Below are positions 1 to 10,671 of a DNA stretch of 44,022 nt, one piece after another. Position 1 is the first letter of the stretch, and each line of letters begins with the position of its first letter. The stretch covers positions 9,675-53,696 of the forward strand of contig NW_020170489.1 in NCBI RefSeq assembly GCF_000524195.1, read 5' to 3'. Source of the DNA: Echinococcus granulosus. Lineage: Eukaryota > Platyhelminthes > Cestoda > Cyclophyllidea > Taeniidae. The notes under the pieces were generated by a model. That model was not told the origin of the DNA. It worked only from the letters and a program-made list of their open reading frames with translations, and searched no databases. The position numbers were made by a program, and so were the translations under genes.

Positions 1-3000
1 AAAGCTCAATAACTTAAATTTCGTATCTCGTGGCGTCGTACACTTATTGGCTACTGCTCTGCTACTCGTAATTTCCCTCTAACGTGTCTGATGTACAGCT
101 TGAAGAGAAAGGAATACTGAAGTTTTGAAAGGCGACGATTTCTGCTCAGATCACTCTGATGCCAATTGATTTGAGTGAATCTAAAGCAAGACTCTTTTTT
201 ATATTTGTGCCAGTGTATGTAATGCAAATGAAGGCACCATTTAATGTCAGTTTTTTCTCCCTGCATTCCGACAAAATACTGACCTCGAGGTTCAGGTTTG
301 GACAGATGCTCGGTCATGGGTTAGGAATTTAGAGACATTAGGAATCTGTTCCAATCCCATGAGGCAACCATGATATTGAAACTGGCGAACGGATTCCTAG
401 ATCAGCACTTTACATAATCTATGAAATACTTTAAGCTGCCATAAAACATTGAAAACTACCACTACTGACTCATGGCTGGTTTGTCAATTAATTAAAAGGT
501 TGGATCCACCGGCGACCTGGACCTATATTTTATGATGCTCAATAACCAGGTCACAATGTTGAAATCTAAGGTCAACCACCTGATTAGTGGAGGTTTAACC
601 AATACCAGAGCGGTACTTGACGCTCCTCCTCCCTGACTGGTTAATTTTTCACTGGATTGTTTTTTCTTTGATTCAGGAGATGGTGGGTAGCATCTTGAAG
701 AGGTGGTTTTCAGTTCACCTGGAGCTCCGCCGATTGGAATTTTGAGCAGCTAAATTTTCCTGCTCCAAATTTGTATGGATTTAATACCAACGCTTAAATA
801 TATTTTATTACGACTTTATTATTAGCTTAATTAGCTGGATAGCAAGATGAAAAGGGGCATTTTCCATTGTTCTTTGTACTGCGCTGTCCGGTTGTCAAAC
901 AAGCTTGTAGGCAGAAGTGCGGAGGGTGATGTGTTAAGGAGAGACTCTCCATCAAAAGTGCAGATGTTGTGCAATACCTTCACGAAATGCTCTTGGCAGT
1001 TAGCGTCACTGCAAGACGAGGCATTCAAATTACGAATTTGAAGAACTGTAGAACACAGATTTTATTTTTTTAGCAAATGTGACTTTTTAATGAACAGGAC
1101 TGTGGTATTTTGACATGAGATTGAATCTTTTGTGTAGTATAATCGTGTTTTCCAGCAAAGTACCACAAATATTACAATGCTTTAGATGAGATTTTTTGTT
1201 CAGGCATTCGGCCATGATGAGGACACCGAGCGAGGTGATAACTTATAAAATGCAATATTAAAAGTCTACTTTTCTGATTACCATTCCGAGATGAACAACA
1301 TCTCAATTAGCGCCGAGTAATTACGGAACTCCTTTATCAACTGGAATCATAAATACCTGGTTCCTTGAAGGAGTTTGGTCATTTAGGCTTTACACAAAAC
1401 TACCCATTGAAGATACGAAGGGGAATACCATTTCCCATCACAGTTCAATCGTCTGGATTGTGCTTAGGGAAGGGACCACTGGAGGCAAAAAAGAAGCAGT
1501 GTTGCTACAACGTAGGGAGGGTCTAAGATTTCGCTGCAATCTCCTTCGGTGAATCATCACCGCACAAACCGAGTGGGGCTAAGTGGCATAGAACTGGCAG
1601 GCAGCATTGGGGTTGCATGGAAAGGTCATGACGGGTCAAAGTAAGTTCACAAGCTGTTTACATTTAATTAAATTCCAAGCTGGTGGCTTACAGCTCTTCC
1701 AGATGGAAGAAGAAATCTGAAAAAAATCGATTTTATTAGTCTAGATGTCGAAGGTAATTCAGCTACTACTGGGTTCTTGTGTTCCGTAAAGAGAGCTCAA
1801 AGTATCAGATTCCAGCATGGTTGAAGCACTTTGAAATGACAGATAAACGGTTCCACAAGGGTTTGTAAAGAAGGCTCTAAATCAAGGTACCAGTGGGAAT
1901 ATTGTGGAGGCCATCATGTGGATACCACTATGATATCACTACCACCATCACCACCGCTAGAGAATTTTATACCTTGTCAAGATTTTTATTATCTGAATGC
2001 TGATTTAAACAGCCTCCGCGGCTGGGGTTGACGGAGACCTGCGCTTGTGCCTCATTTCACCTACCCTCATGTGCAATGCCACTTGACAGTGCAGTGAATG
2101 CCGAACCACGTGTTTTGGGGCGTGCCATGATGATCATCGATTTTTTCAAATGAGGCACTCGAATTCGCTCCTCGCGCATGACTGGTTGGTGGCAGGTGGA
2201 CCAATCACCAGGAGGCATTCAGTTGGCGTGGATTTTCCAGCCCTGCTAACTCAAAAATTTTTTTCCCTCAAAGTCGCGTGGAAAGAGAAAAAACAACTAG
2301 AATACTGTGAAGAAAAGAAGGTAAGAGGTGGGTCATTTTAAAAACATTCATTTTTTCCTAACACAATAAGTGGATGTTCACCTAGTGAACGCATTTATTA
2401 ACCATTTAATACTATTTTTTGCCTTGAGGGCAAAAACATTTACAGGCTGTAGAAGGGCGTTTTGAGAGACTTCAATAGTTGTGGCACACTTAGGCGATGT
2501 TGTTGAAGCACTTGAAATTAAATTTCGAGCGCTTGACACTACGTAATTCACTAGGCCATGATGGCAGAGCGGAATCCAGACCGTATTGTTTGTCTTGGCA
2601 GCGAACAATACGACCCAGAATTGAAGTGTATGCACGCTATGCGGAGGAGGTGAACGTCACTATCGTGTCTAAAATTTCGTTTAAAAGGAAAGAAATCAAC
2701 GACCAAGGAGAGAGATTTATTGGGCTTCAGGAGATGATGTAGTGAACATTTGCCCTACAAAGGCCCGGCCCAATTGAACTCCTCCGTCCGACTTTTGTGG
2801 TGGTTGTCAGGATGGCTATGTAGATTGCTTAGCCCTCCCTTGCTAAAGCGTCATGGAATCGGTGGTCGGCAGTCGACGAAGTTTTTGAACGGCAACCAGA
2901 CCGTAACGCATGTCTGCTTGAATGTACCTTTTAGGGGAGAGGCTGTCAGTGGCCACGAACCTCAGAACGGATCGGACGCCTTCCACTACCCCCTTGAGGA

Positions 3001-3308
3001 GGAAGCGCACTCCAAACACGCTTAACCGCGGCGCATCTGTACCCAGTAAAGCACTCATATCCAACTCATCTGTTCGTCCCAAGGGTATGGAGGGCTGATG
3101 CGGAGAAAAACACATAACCTACAACACGGACAACCCGCTCAGACGTAGGCCCCTTCGGAGAAACAAGTGTAAACCACCACACCCCAAATCAATGCCTTAG
3201 GCAACCTTGCCATACCAAAGAAAAGGGAATCGTGACGCACACGACTAGAATTACATCCATCGTCACCTCACGAAAGAGGAATTTGAGTCACATCATCCTG
3301 TAACATTA
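1..3308. other. Intergenic, no gene recognised
   Basis: Only short reading frames (at most about 90 codons) occur on either strand, and none resembles a protein I know or has convincing splice context. Most of the stretch is AT-rich. The part from about 2750 to 3250 is clearly richer in G and C and is open in two opposite frames, which could mark a dispersed repeat or a degenerate element. I cannot name it. The right edge is taken as the possible 3' end of the minus-strand KH gene. Confidence 0.5.
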
Positions 3309-3314
3309 TTTATT
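3309..3314 (-). terminator. Candidate poly(A) signal AATAAA of the KH-protein gene
   Basis: The plus strand reads TTTATT here, so the minus-strand transcript carries AATAAA. It is the first canonical hexamer I found downstream of the stop codon at 4744, implying a 3' UTR of about 1.4 kb. Use of the site is inferred; a variant hexamer nearer the stop could be used instead. Confidence 0.35.
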
Positions 3315-3325
3315 TCTCAAAAACA

Positions 3326-3355
3326 GGGGGACGGGGGGAAGGAGGGAACAGGGGG
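3326..3355 (+). other. G-quadruplex motif 1
   Basis: Four G runs of 5, 6, 3 and 5 (3326-3330, 3333-3338, 3344-3346, 3351-3355) are separated by loops of 2, 5 and 4 nt, fitting the canonical G3+N1-7 pattern. The Gs lie on the plus strand, so the KH-gene transcript has the C-rich complement. It sits just upstream, in transcript direction, of the candidate poly(A) signal. Confidence 0.6.
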
Positions 3356-3948
3356 ATAGCAGACGATAGTAATATTGTTATTTTTGTCTAATATTTACTT
3401 TTTTTGCCTGTGTACGCATGAATGTGTAAATGTTTGCACGAGGGTATGAATTACATCGAGACACATGTATAGGCAGATGAATGCTTGGGTCAATCAATCG
3501 ATGAGTGGGTAGGTGTCGAAGCTGCCAACAACAATGACAACCTATTGCTGACATTGTGTAGCTTGTGCGTGGTTGTGTTACACAGTTACATATCTATCTG
3601 CCCGTCTAGAGAATGAATGAAACAATGGCTTGATGGTGATGATGATGAGACGTGACGCACAGCAAGAAACACACTAATGCATAAGAGAGCCACGCAGCTT
3701 CGCGAGGCTAGGAGTTCAGAGGACCAAAGAAGGACAAAACGGGTATTAAGGGAGGGGAAGGAAGGAAGAAATGTTTGCTGCAAGGTCCGTGTTGCATTTA
3801 TACTTATACGTGAGTGAGTAATTTTATGCCTTCAGTTAAACCGAGAGGTTGTTGTTGTAGTGGTGGTGGTGGTAGCAGTAGTAGAGGGGTACAAAAGTAG
3901 AAAACGATAGCGATAAAAAATTAGATTTCTCGGTTGCGTTATGGAGTT

Positions 3949-3981
3949 GGGTGGAGGGGGGTAAAAGGGAAAGGGGGAGGG
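3949..3981 (+). other. G-quadruplex motif 2
   Basis: Five G runs (3949-3951, 3956-3961, 3967-3969, 3973-3977, 3979-3981) with loops of 4, 5, 3 and 1 nt fit the canonical quadruplex pattern on the plus strand, again opposite the C-rich 3' UTR of the KH gene. Confidence 0.6.
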
Positions 3982-4244
3982 AGTAGTAGACGTATTTTTA
4001 GCCAATAATAGTGGTACCGTTAGCCAGTTTTCCAATCGATCGGATAAGCTTCTGCCAAACAACCGGTATCCCCTCTTTCTGCCTTCCTTCGCTATCTTGG
4101 CAACCGGTATAAAAATAGATGCTACGAAGAACTGTGCCGAAGCGCGCGTTTTTTGCCACGTCATTCAAATGTCACAAAAGGGAGGTGCAATGACTCCTGT
4201 TCGATGATTGTTTTCTGCTCACTTTTCCTTCATCCTCCAAGAAC

Positions 4245-4268
4245 GATGATGATGATGATGATGATGAT
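4245..4268. repeat. (GAT)8 microsatellite
   Basis: Eight uninterrupted GAT units lie in the probable 3' UTR of the minus-strand gene. The methionine run in the plus-strand reading frame here is only a translation of this repeat. Confidence 0.9.
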
Positions 4269-4743
4269 CGCAACGATGAGAGGGAGGAATGAGATGGGAT
4301 GGACGGGAATACATCTTGACATGCAACACCGAGGGAAGGGGAAAAACCTATTTAGACACAAAAATACAATGAAAAGGAGGAGTGGGATTACTTGTGGCAG
4401 TTTTATGTGCGCAGGCTAGTAATAGTGGGGGAGGCAAATGCAGAGACACATTGAAGAAAATCACCATCATTAGCAGCAGTCAGGAGACCAAAAATAGTTC
4501 AGTAGGTACGCAGAGAGAGAGAGAGATAAACGGGGGTGGAGGGGACTAAAAAATATGGATTCAAAGGGGGCCCAAGGGTATACATATGCATGTTTACGAG
4601 AAGGGGGAGTGTTACGGTTAGAATAAACAAAGACACCGAGTGATTTTATACGTCAAGTACGTTCGTATCAGAAAATACTCTTTCTCTTTCTCTCTCTGGT
4701 TCAGTCACTCTCAATCTTGTCTTGCATGTTCTAATCCATCTGA

Positions 4744-5450
4744 CTAAACTGCGGGAATGGAGGTAGCCTCGGTGGGTGCTGCAGAAGCCCCAGTCGGTGG
4801 CGAAGCGCGACGTCTGCCCTCCCCAATAGCTCCGCATCGATTTGACGTCGAGACGGGTGGGATTATCACTCCCGCCGCCGCAGTACCAGAAAACGGATTG
4901 ACGGAGAAACAGAATCCTCCACCACCACTGCCACCATTGGTGTTGGCAGCATTAGTAGAAACAGCATCGCTCCAAATGCTTCGCAGAGCAGCATCCGAGT
5001 TCACTGAACCCTCTGAGGATAAGCCATCGGAGGCTCCACTGTTTTTGAAGAGCGTCGCCGGCCAACCGGAAGAAACAGCCATAGCGTCGGAATCCGTGTT
5101 CTGGTACTGGTTATCAAAGCCTGGTGGGTAGGCAAGTTCATCGCGAATGCATCCACCATCATCGCTGCTGAGACAGAGGGACTCCAGAGTGTTGATAAAA
5201 TCGAATCCTCCGGTTTGGTTAGCGTCACTGCCCGAAGTCTTCATATTTTCCAACATGAGGTGATGTTGGTGCTCCGAAGCCATAGTGTGACGTCGGAGGA
5301 GGGTGGGACTATGACCAGTGCCAACGACGACAGGAGCGCCCGCAGAGAAAGAATGACGAGCTGCACTGGGCCAGAAAGCCGTCGTGGAGGCGGACGCACC
5401 ACAAATCCCATGGTGGTCTGAGAAATCCGCTTCCGGATGGAAGTCCACGG
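4744..5450 (-). CDS. mex3: MEX-3-like, coding exon 3 (C-terminus)
   Basis: Encodes the end of codon 703 and residues 704-937, stopping at TAG 4746-4744. The region is Ser/Gly/Ala-rich with scattered cysteines that do not make a C3HC4 RING pattern. The short segment FDFINTLESLCLSSDD and an SIWSD motif are the parts most likely to be conserved. The frame is blocked by a TGA upstream of the acceptor, which supports the splice site at 5450/5451. Confidence 0.82.
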
Positions 5451-8400
5451 CTAGACAGAGTAAAATGGATGGGGACTGACCTCAAAACGTGGTTTTCGTT
5501 AGAGCGGCCCCATCGCACCACATGCGTGTGCTGTTGCGATGGTAGTTGCTGCTATGGCAACAGCACAAGCGCAGCGACCTTAATAAGACTAGCTAGCAAG
5601 ATGTCACATGCTGCGAATCAGCACGCACACACACACACGAGATCAATGCACACACACACACACGCAGCACGCGATAACAGCACACAGCAGAGGACGGCAC
5701 ATCAGACCAGCGTATCCTTACGTTTTTTGGCGTCGTGTGCATTTCTGCAGGTCACAGAAGCACTAGCCGGCTAGTTTGCTTAAAAAATTCGTTTTTTAGA
5801 AGCCAGATGGAAGTTACACGGCCTTAACGATGCAAACGAGTTGAACAACTTCCTTGTATTTGCCCTGGGTAGCGATTTCCAATCAATTTACCAAATGCGA
5901 GCTCCACCAAAAGGTGCCGCCCAAAACTCATCAAACACCGCATTAACTTTTGACTAAGAATAAACTGCTACAACAGTTAATTGTCCCAAAGACTCAATCA
6001 GAAGTCCATCTGCTAACACCCCACCCGAAACCTGATTTAATCGTATTATATTTACACACTTGAACGTCAAGAACTTCTCGACTCCCCAACCATCACTAAT
6101 CGCGATTTAGAATAGTGATTACAAAAGGTCTGTTGACCGAACAACCGAAACAACTGAATAAGACCAGACGAATCAAAACAAACTCCGCCTCGCTTAGATT
6201 ACGAATGCACTGCAAAAAAAAAAAAAAAAAAACAAGAAAAATAGCTGAGCCCGATTATCTACACCAGTCGACTAGATATTGTTGCACAATTACAACAGTC
6301 TAAATAGATCAAGCATTCGCCTATCTTGGTGTTTATCGGGCTTTCAGAAGGTCCGCCTTTATCTACAAAAATACAGGCAAATAAAACCATCTAAATCGGG
6401 TCCAAAAGTTCCTCCACTCTGATCTTTTTTACCATGTTTTCTGTGTGATGTCACTCATTGCAGAAGCAGTAGACACCAACCAGCTAAGTTTTGTTTCTTT
6501 CCATTTTCCAGAAGCCTCAAATCCTAATGAGTTGCATATTAAGATGAATCTGGCTATATGCCTATAACAAGTTGGGCAGATTTGACGGTTTTCCGATCAA
6601 ACTTGGGGTGGTGAACAGGCACAGCCTTTGTGGAACAGAAATACAGCGGCCTCTATACATAGTCAGTCAGGTGCTGCATCGTGGTAATTACGGACTTAAA
6701 AGTCAGAAAGAGCTTACACAGGTGCTTTGAATATACGAGTGCAAACAGCCCAATAAAAGTTAAACGCAAGCGAAAAATTTCGACGCATTCTAACTAGTGT
6801 ATGCCCTTCTTCACCTTTTGCGTGAAGTCGGCCGCCGCAAAAGTAACGGACGTCTAGTCAGCAACTAACTTGAAGACAATGTTCTGGCGGTATCTACGGA
6901 ATTTGGTCGCTGTGCCTAGGTCAGCTATCTTAGAATAGCTAAGTAAAAGTCGAATAAACACATCAGTACATTTCCCTGCATCAAATGACGTTCAGCATGT
7001 TTCGAGCAGAGTGTATCAGAGGTTAGCCACAAAGCTTGAACGCGGCCGAAAGAAAGCAAAAGTGCAACACGCGTTTTGGCTAACACATTCTGCCTGTTTT
7101 TGTCATGCTTTCTACATGAAAGTCGCCACAAAGGCAACAGACGCCAGACAGTTCAGCCAAAAAATCCGATTTAGCATCGATTTCCACGCACACCACGATC
7201 CCTTTTGTCATGTTTCAGGTTTCGACTACCGAACAATCAATCAGACAGAGAGATAAAACTAGCTGAATTAAACCAAATGAATACATTTAAAGTAGACAGT
7301 CTGGCAGCCCATTATTTCCTAACTGCACAGTTAAGATGATCAAATGAAAGTATTCAACATTTCTCCGCCTAAATTTAGGTTTCCCGATTTAAGTACCAAT
7401 TCTCGAAGAGGCGTACGGTCTATCAAACAGACGGTTAAGTGATAAGTGGTCCAATCTCTTTAGGCGTCGCGTCGTGTTTTAACTGGTTCGTTCTGAGTTT
7501 TGTGTGTTTCTTGTTTGGTACTTGTCACAGAAGCTGGCTTTAACATCGATTTTAAGCTGACCTTTTAGACACTACCTTTGACCGGTCAAATGTCCACGAA
7601 ATCAAAACTGCAAAACTAGAGTCCAAACATAAGACAAGCGCTTTCCACGTACTTTCTGCTGTACAAGAGATTATAGATTGCCTCTAATGCGGATTTTATC
7701 AGAATATATGCATATGACTAAAACATTCCAATCTGATCAAGTGTCTCGAATTCCGTAAACTAAGCAGTTAAAACAGCGAAGTAGCTACTACAGTGCATGG
7801 GGTAAAGTCTACATGACCGAAAAACGTTTTTGTTGGTATATGCACATAATTAAAATAATCGATTTGCAGAACCACTTGCATTTTCAGGCAGGCACTTAAC
7901 AGATGACCGACTCCTTCATCAGTCCTACCGATCACCTCCAACCCTCAAGCTGGTAGAAAAAACTCACTTGTCAGTCGCCTCTCAGACAAAAATCCACCGA
8001 GCAAGTTGACCTGAGCAGGAACGGTCGTTGAAGACGTCGAGAAGACAGTATTCTGTGATGCAACACGCGCCTGATGGAAGGGACTGTTGTGACACGAACC
8101 CGTGACCTTCTCCGTGGGGAAGAAGTCCGCACCAAAGGCACCAGCATTTCCACCACTGCCGACAACCGCAGCGGCAGTACAAGGCGACCCTGGCAACGAG
8201 CCTGCTGCTGCTGCTGCTGCAGCAGTTGTAGCGGCCGCCGCAGCTGCCAGCTCCTTTGCCCGACGTGTCTTGCTCTTTGACTCAGCCAAAATGCGATCAA
8301 GAACCTCCCGTGCCTCATCCGAGTCCATCTGCGCCACATCGGGCCACATCCATGCCACCGTCTTGGAGGTTTTGCTTTCCTCCGCCTCATCGCCAGCTGA

Positions 8401-10671
8401 GTTGCTTCGCGATTTCCCCGCATTGCTGCTTCCAGCCGGACCGTCTTCCAACTCCTCACTGGCTCGTCTCTCGAACTGACGCATCACCAAATGACCAATC
8501 AGTTGCTTTGCCTGTTGAACTCGACACTCGGCAGCCTGGTTAGAAGTCATCCCAAGCGACTGGTAGGCAGATATTTCGAATTCTGATGTGGCAGAAGGAC
8601 CACGAGCCGCCTCCTTAGGGGGACTCTTGATCTCCGTCCCTGTATCCTTCTGAATCGTAGTAATAATCGAACCCTGAGTGCCGATTATTTTTCCCACCAT
8701 GTCCTGTGGGACAGAGATTTTCGAGCGCGCGAGAAGAATGCGTCCACTGGAACTGCTCAAGTTGTTTCCATTCGAAGCGAGGAGACCGTTTCCAACACCG
8801 CTGTTGGTACCATTACTGCTGTTGAAGGAAAAGGTCTCAGCGGAGTTAACAGCGGTGACAGCGATACCACTATTGACGCCAGGGGTTATGGAATTGAGTG
8901 TGGTTTTGAGGAGCGGTGCAGGAGAGGGAAGGGATGCATTCGGTAGGTCGTCGGGGCTACGACTAACTAGGCGTCCTCCACCGGTCCCACTGGAAGCGCC
9001 AACCGATCCATTGACCGAGAAGAGAGACATGCAACCAGGTATGGAGCTAGTGGAACCACGACGACGCTCACTTGCCGACATCTTGCTCTGGGTGATCTCC
9101 TGCGCTCGCGTTGAAATTAGCTCAGCCACGTGGAGTGCGATTTCCGGTGGGGCCTCTATTATGAAGACGTGATCCTCGTACTCTCCTGGAGTGGTTATCA
9201 GCGCCCCCGTCTCTTCTCGAATTAACTTGATTTTCTGACCTGAATGGGAGGCAGGGTAACACCAATGATGGAAACGCAATGAGTCCCATGACCCGTTCTT
9301 TCGCCGCAGGTAGGGTAATCACAAGAGAAACCGCCCACGCAGAGGCTAATTGGAGCTGCTGGTACCCTAGCTAGTATCAGTTAAAAATAAGCCATCGACT
9401 CCAGAAAGACACGCGCGCTTCTGCTTATGCGCCTGCATGTACGATTGATTTATGGAACGAACACGAAGTGTCCACGTCATTGTATTCCACTTGTGCGGTG
9501 CCTCCACGTAATTAAAGCGTGGAACAGCAAGACGACAAACTAATTTCCGTTTTCTGATTAAAAATAAACTGACTTGAGAAAGCGGTGTCGGTATGACTAC
9601 TTGATGTGTGGAAGAAAAGCTCATACATAAAGGGTGGCAGTAAGATGGTGACGATCCGCTTTATAAGTTGCTCCGCCATCACAATACCTAGGATACCGGA
9701 GTCAAGTTTTTAAATTGACAGTCCTACACTTCAAAAACTCACAAGACCCCTCCCTCTCAATTACTTAAACGCATTCACAAATAGGACGAAATTGTTTCAA
9801 ACACGTGGACACTGGGTAGATAAACTAACTACCTACCTCCTTTTCCGACAATCTCGGAGACATGATCTTTGCTGGGTACTCGAACACCCAGCTGCATATA
9901 TGAGGCTTTAGTCTTGGCTTCCGTCTCCCCATACCGATTACGAAAGTGGGCAGAAATTCGGCCGTAGGTATGGCTGGTGGAGCGTCGCGAATTCTCCTTA
10001 ATTCGCTCCAACTCCGGCCCCACGATGTAGCCGCGTTTCTGTGCGACTGAATTGTAGAAAAGACGGTCTTGCATAAACAGTCCGGATGCTTGGCTATTGG
10101 CGGCGGTGTTGATGGCGGACCAGCCGTTATCACAACGTGGAATGGGCATAGAAGGAAAGAGTTCTCGCTGGGGTGGACGTCTTGAAAGCACCAATGGAGG
10201 GCAGTCGATAGAGTTGGAGTTCATGAGAACGTTGCTACAAGACGCATCGGTTTGGCGTTTAAGCGTAGCAGTAAGCGGATAATGATTGTAGAATGGTGAA
10301 TTCTGAAGGCTATGATAGTCATCCATCACCTTGTTTCCAGGATTTGGAGTGGTAAAAGCGCTGCTTATCATGCCACTCGGATACTTGTTCATGAGATGTG
10401 GGGAGGCCATTACAGCATAACCATTCGTCACTGGCTGCATGGGGGAATTACACGTTACCGGATTTGACCTATTCAATGACATGGTTCCTAGGCCGCTGTC
10501 TTTATCTAAAGAGAAGGTTTTCTGGGTGCTAGCTGGAAGTCCGAGCGTGTTTAGTCCCGTGAAAGACGCTCTGTTATTCGATCCGCCACTATACTCGCCA
10601 TTATGCATAAAAGTTAACAGCCGATCGGAGATAAAGTCGTCATCAAAGCTTGCAGTTGTTGCACTTGGCAT
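4744..10671 (-). CDS. mex3: MEX-3-like protein with two KH domains (3 exons, 937 aa)
   Basis: RNA-binding protein of the MEX-3 type, a family that binds 3' UTRs and represses translation of cell-fate regulators. CDS = complement(join(4744..5450, 7968..9239, 9837..10671)); 2814 nt divide exactly into 937 codons plus TAG. KH1 spans about residues 262-325, with the family-like HVSEIVGKGGQKIK stretch and GKGG loop at 276-279. KH2 spans about 452-529, with GTQG at 465-468. A long Ser/Gly/Asn-rich spacer separates the KH domains, and an Ala run interrupted by two Thr lies near 610-624. Both introns have consensus borders: GTAGGT...TTCAG (phase 1) and GTGAGT...TCTAG (phase 1). Vertebrate MEX3 proteins of roughly 520-660 aa end in a RING finger; none is seen here. 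Two KH domains are certain; the MEX-3 assignment rests mainly on KH1 similarity from memory. Another KH subfamily is possible. Confidence 0.8.
5622..5664. repeat. Two (CA)n microsatellites
   Basis: CA runs at 5626-5638 and 5649-5663, separated by about 10 bases, lie near the 3' end of intron 2 of the KH gene. Confidence 0.85.
6214..6232. repeat. Poly(A) run, 19 bases
   Basis: A homopolymer on the plus strand within intron 2 of the KH gene. No retroposed gene or SINE body was recognised upstream of it. Confidence 0.85.
7968..9239 (-). CDS. mex3: MEX-3-like, coding exon 2 (rest of KH1, KH2, Ala tract)
   Basis: Encodes residues 279 (part) to 702 plus one base. It holds the C-terminal two thirds of KH1, the Ser/Gly-rich spacer, all of KH2, an acidic Glu/Ser patch and the polyalanine tract, which is encoded largely by a GCA microsatellite. 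The open frame runs on past the splice site to a TGA at 7945, but the strong donor ACAA|GTGAGT joins in frame to exon 3. Read-through would give a shorter alternative protein ending in FFLPA. Confidence 0.88.
9240..9836 (-). other. MEX-3-like intron 1
   Basis: 597-bp GT-AG intron, phase 1, falling inside the last glycine codon of the KH1 GXXG loop. Its acceptor is CTCCCATTCAG. Reading frames inside it are short and unrecognised. Confidence 0.85.
9837..10671 (-). CDS. mex3: MEX-3-like, coding exon 1 (N-terminus to KH1 GXXG)
   Basis: Encodes residues 1-278 and the first base of codon 279. The start ATG at 10671-10669 (Met-Pro-Ser-Ala) is the first in-frame Met of the open frame; the frame itself extends ten codons further up from a GTG. 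The exon is Ser/Asn-rich without a recognised domain until KH1 begins near residue 262. It ends in GGAG followed by the donor GTAGGT. An alternative start through a 53-bp intron is discussed under findings. Confidence 0.8.

Larger units (their letters stand above)
3315..4743 (-). other. Probable 3' UTR of the MEX-3-like gene
   Basis: This stretch follows the stop codon of the KH gene and has an unusual composition: on the transcript strand it is a succession of C-rich and CU-rich tracts, broken by microsatellites. Examples are a CAC/CAA tract around 3848-3885, eight GAT units at 4245-4268 and a GA run at 4510-4524. Long U- or CU-rich 3' UTRs are common in genes under post-transcriptional control, but no specific binding site is claimed. 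The reading frames seen here (for example 3832-4164) are low-complexity translations. Confidence 0.45.
5451..7967 (-). other. MEX-3-like intron 2
   Basis: 2517-bp GT-AG intron, phase 1, with a good pyrimidine-rich acceptor (TTTTACTCTGTCTAG). It contains two CA microsatellites (about 5622-5664) and a 19-base A run at 6214-6232. No exon or RNA gene was recognised inside it. Confidence 0.85.

Noticed and set aside
3832..4164. 110-codon minus-strand frame with Pro and Thr runs
   Set aside because: Low-complexity translation of C-rich and CAC/CAA repeats within the probable 3' UTR of the KH gene.
8102..9172. Plus-strand frames opposite KH exon 2
   Set aside because: They are shadows of the coding exon; the polyalanine in them comes from the same triplet repeat.
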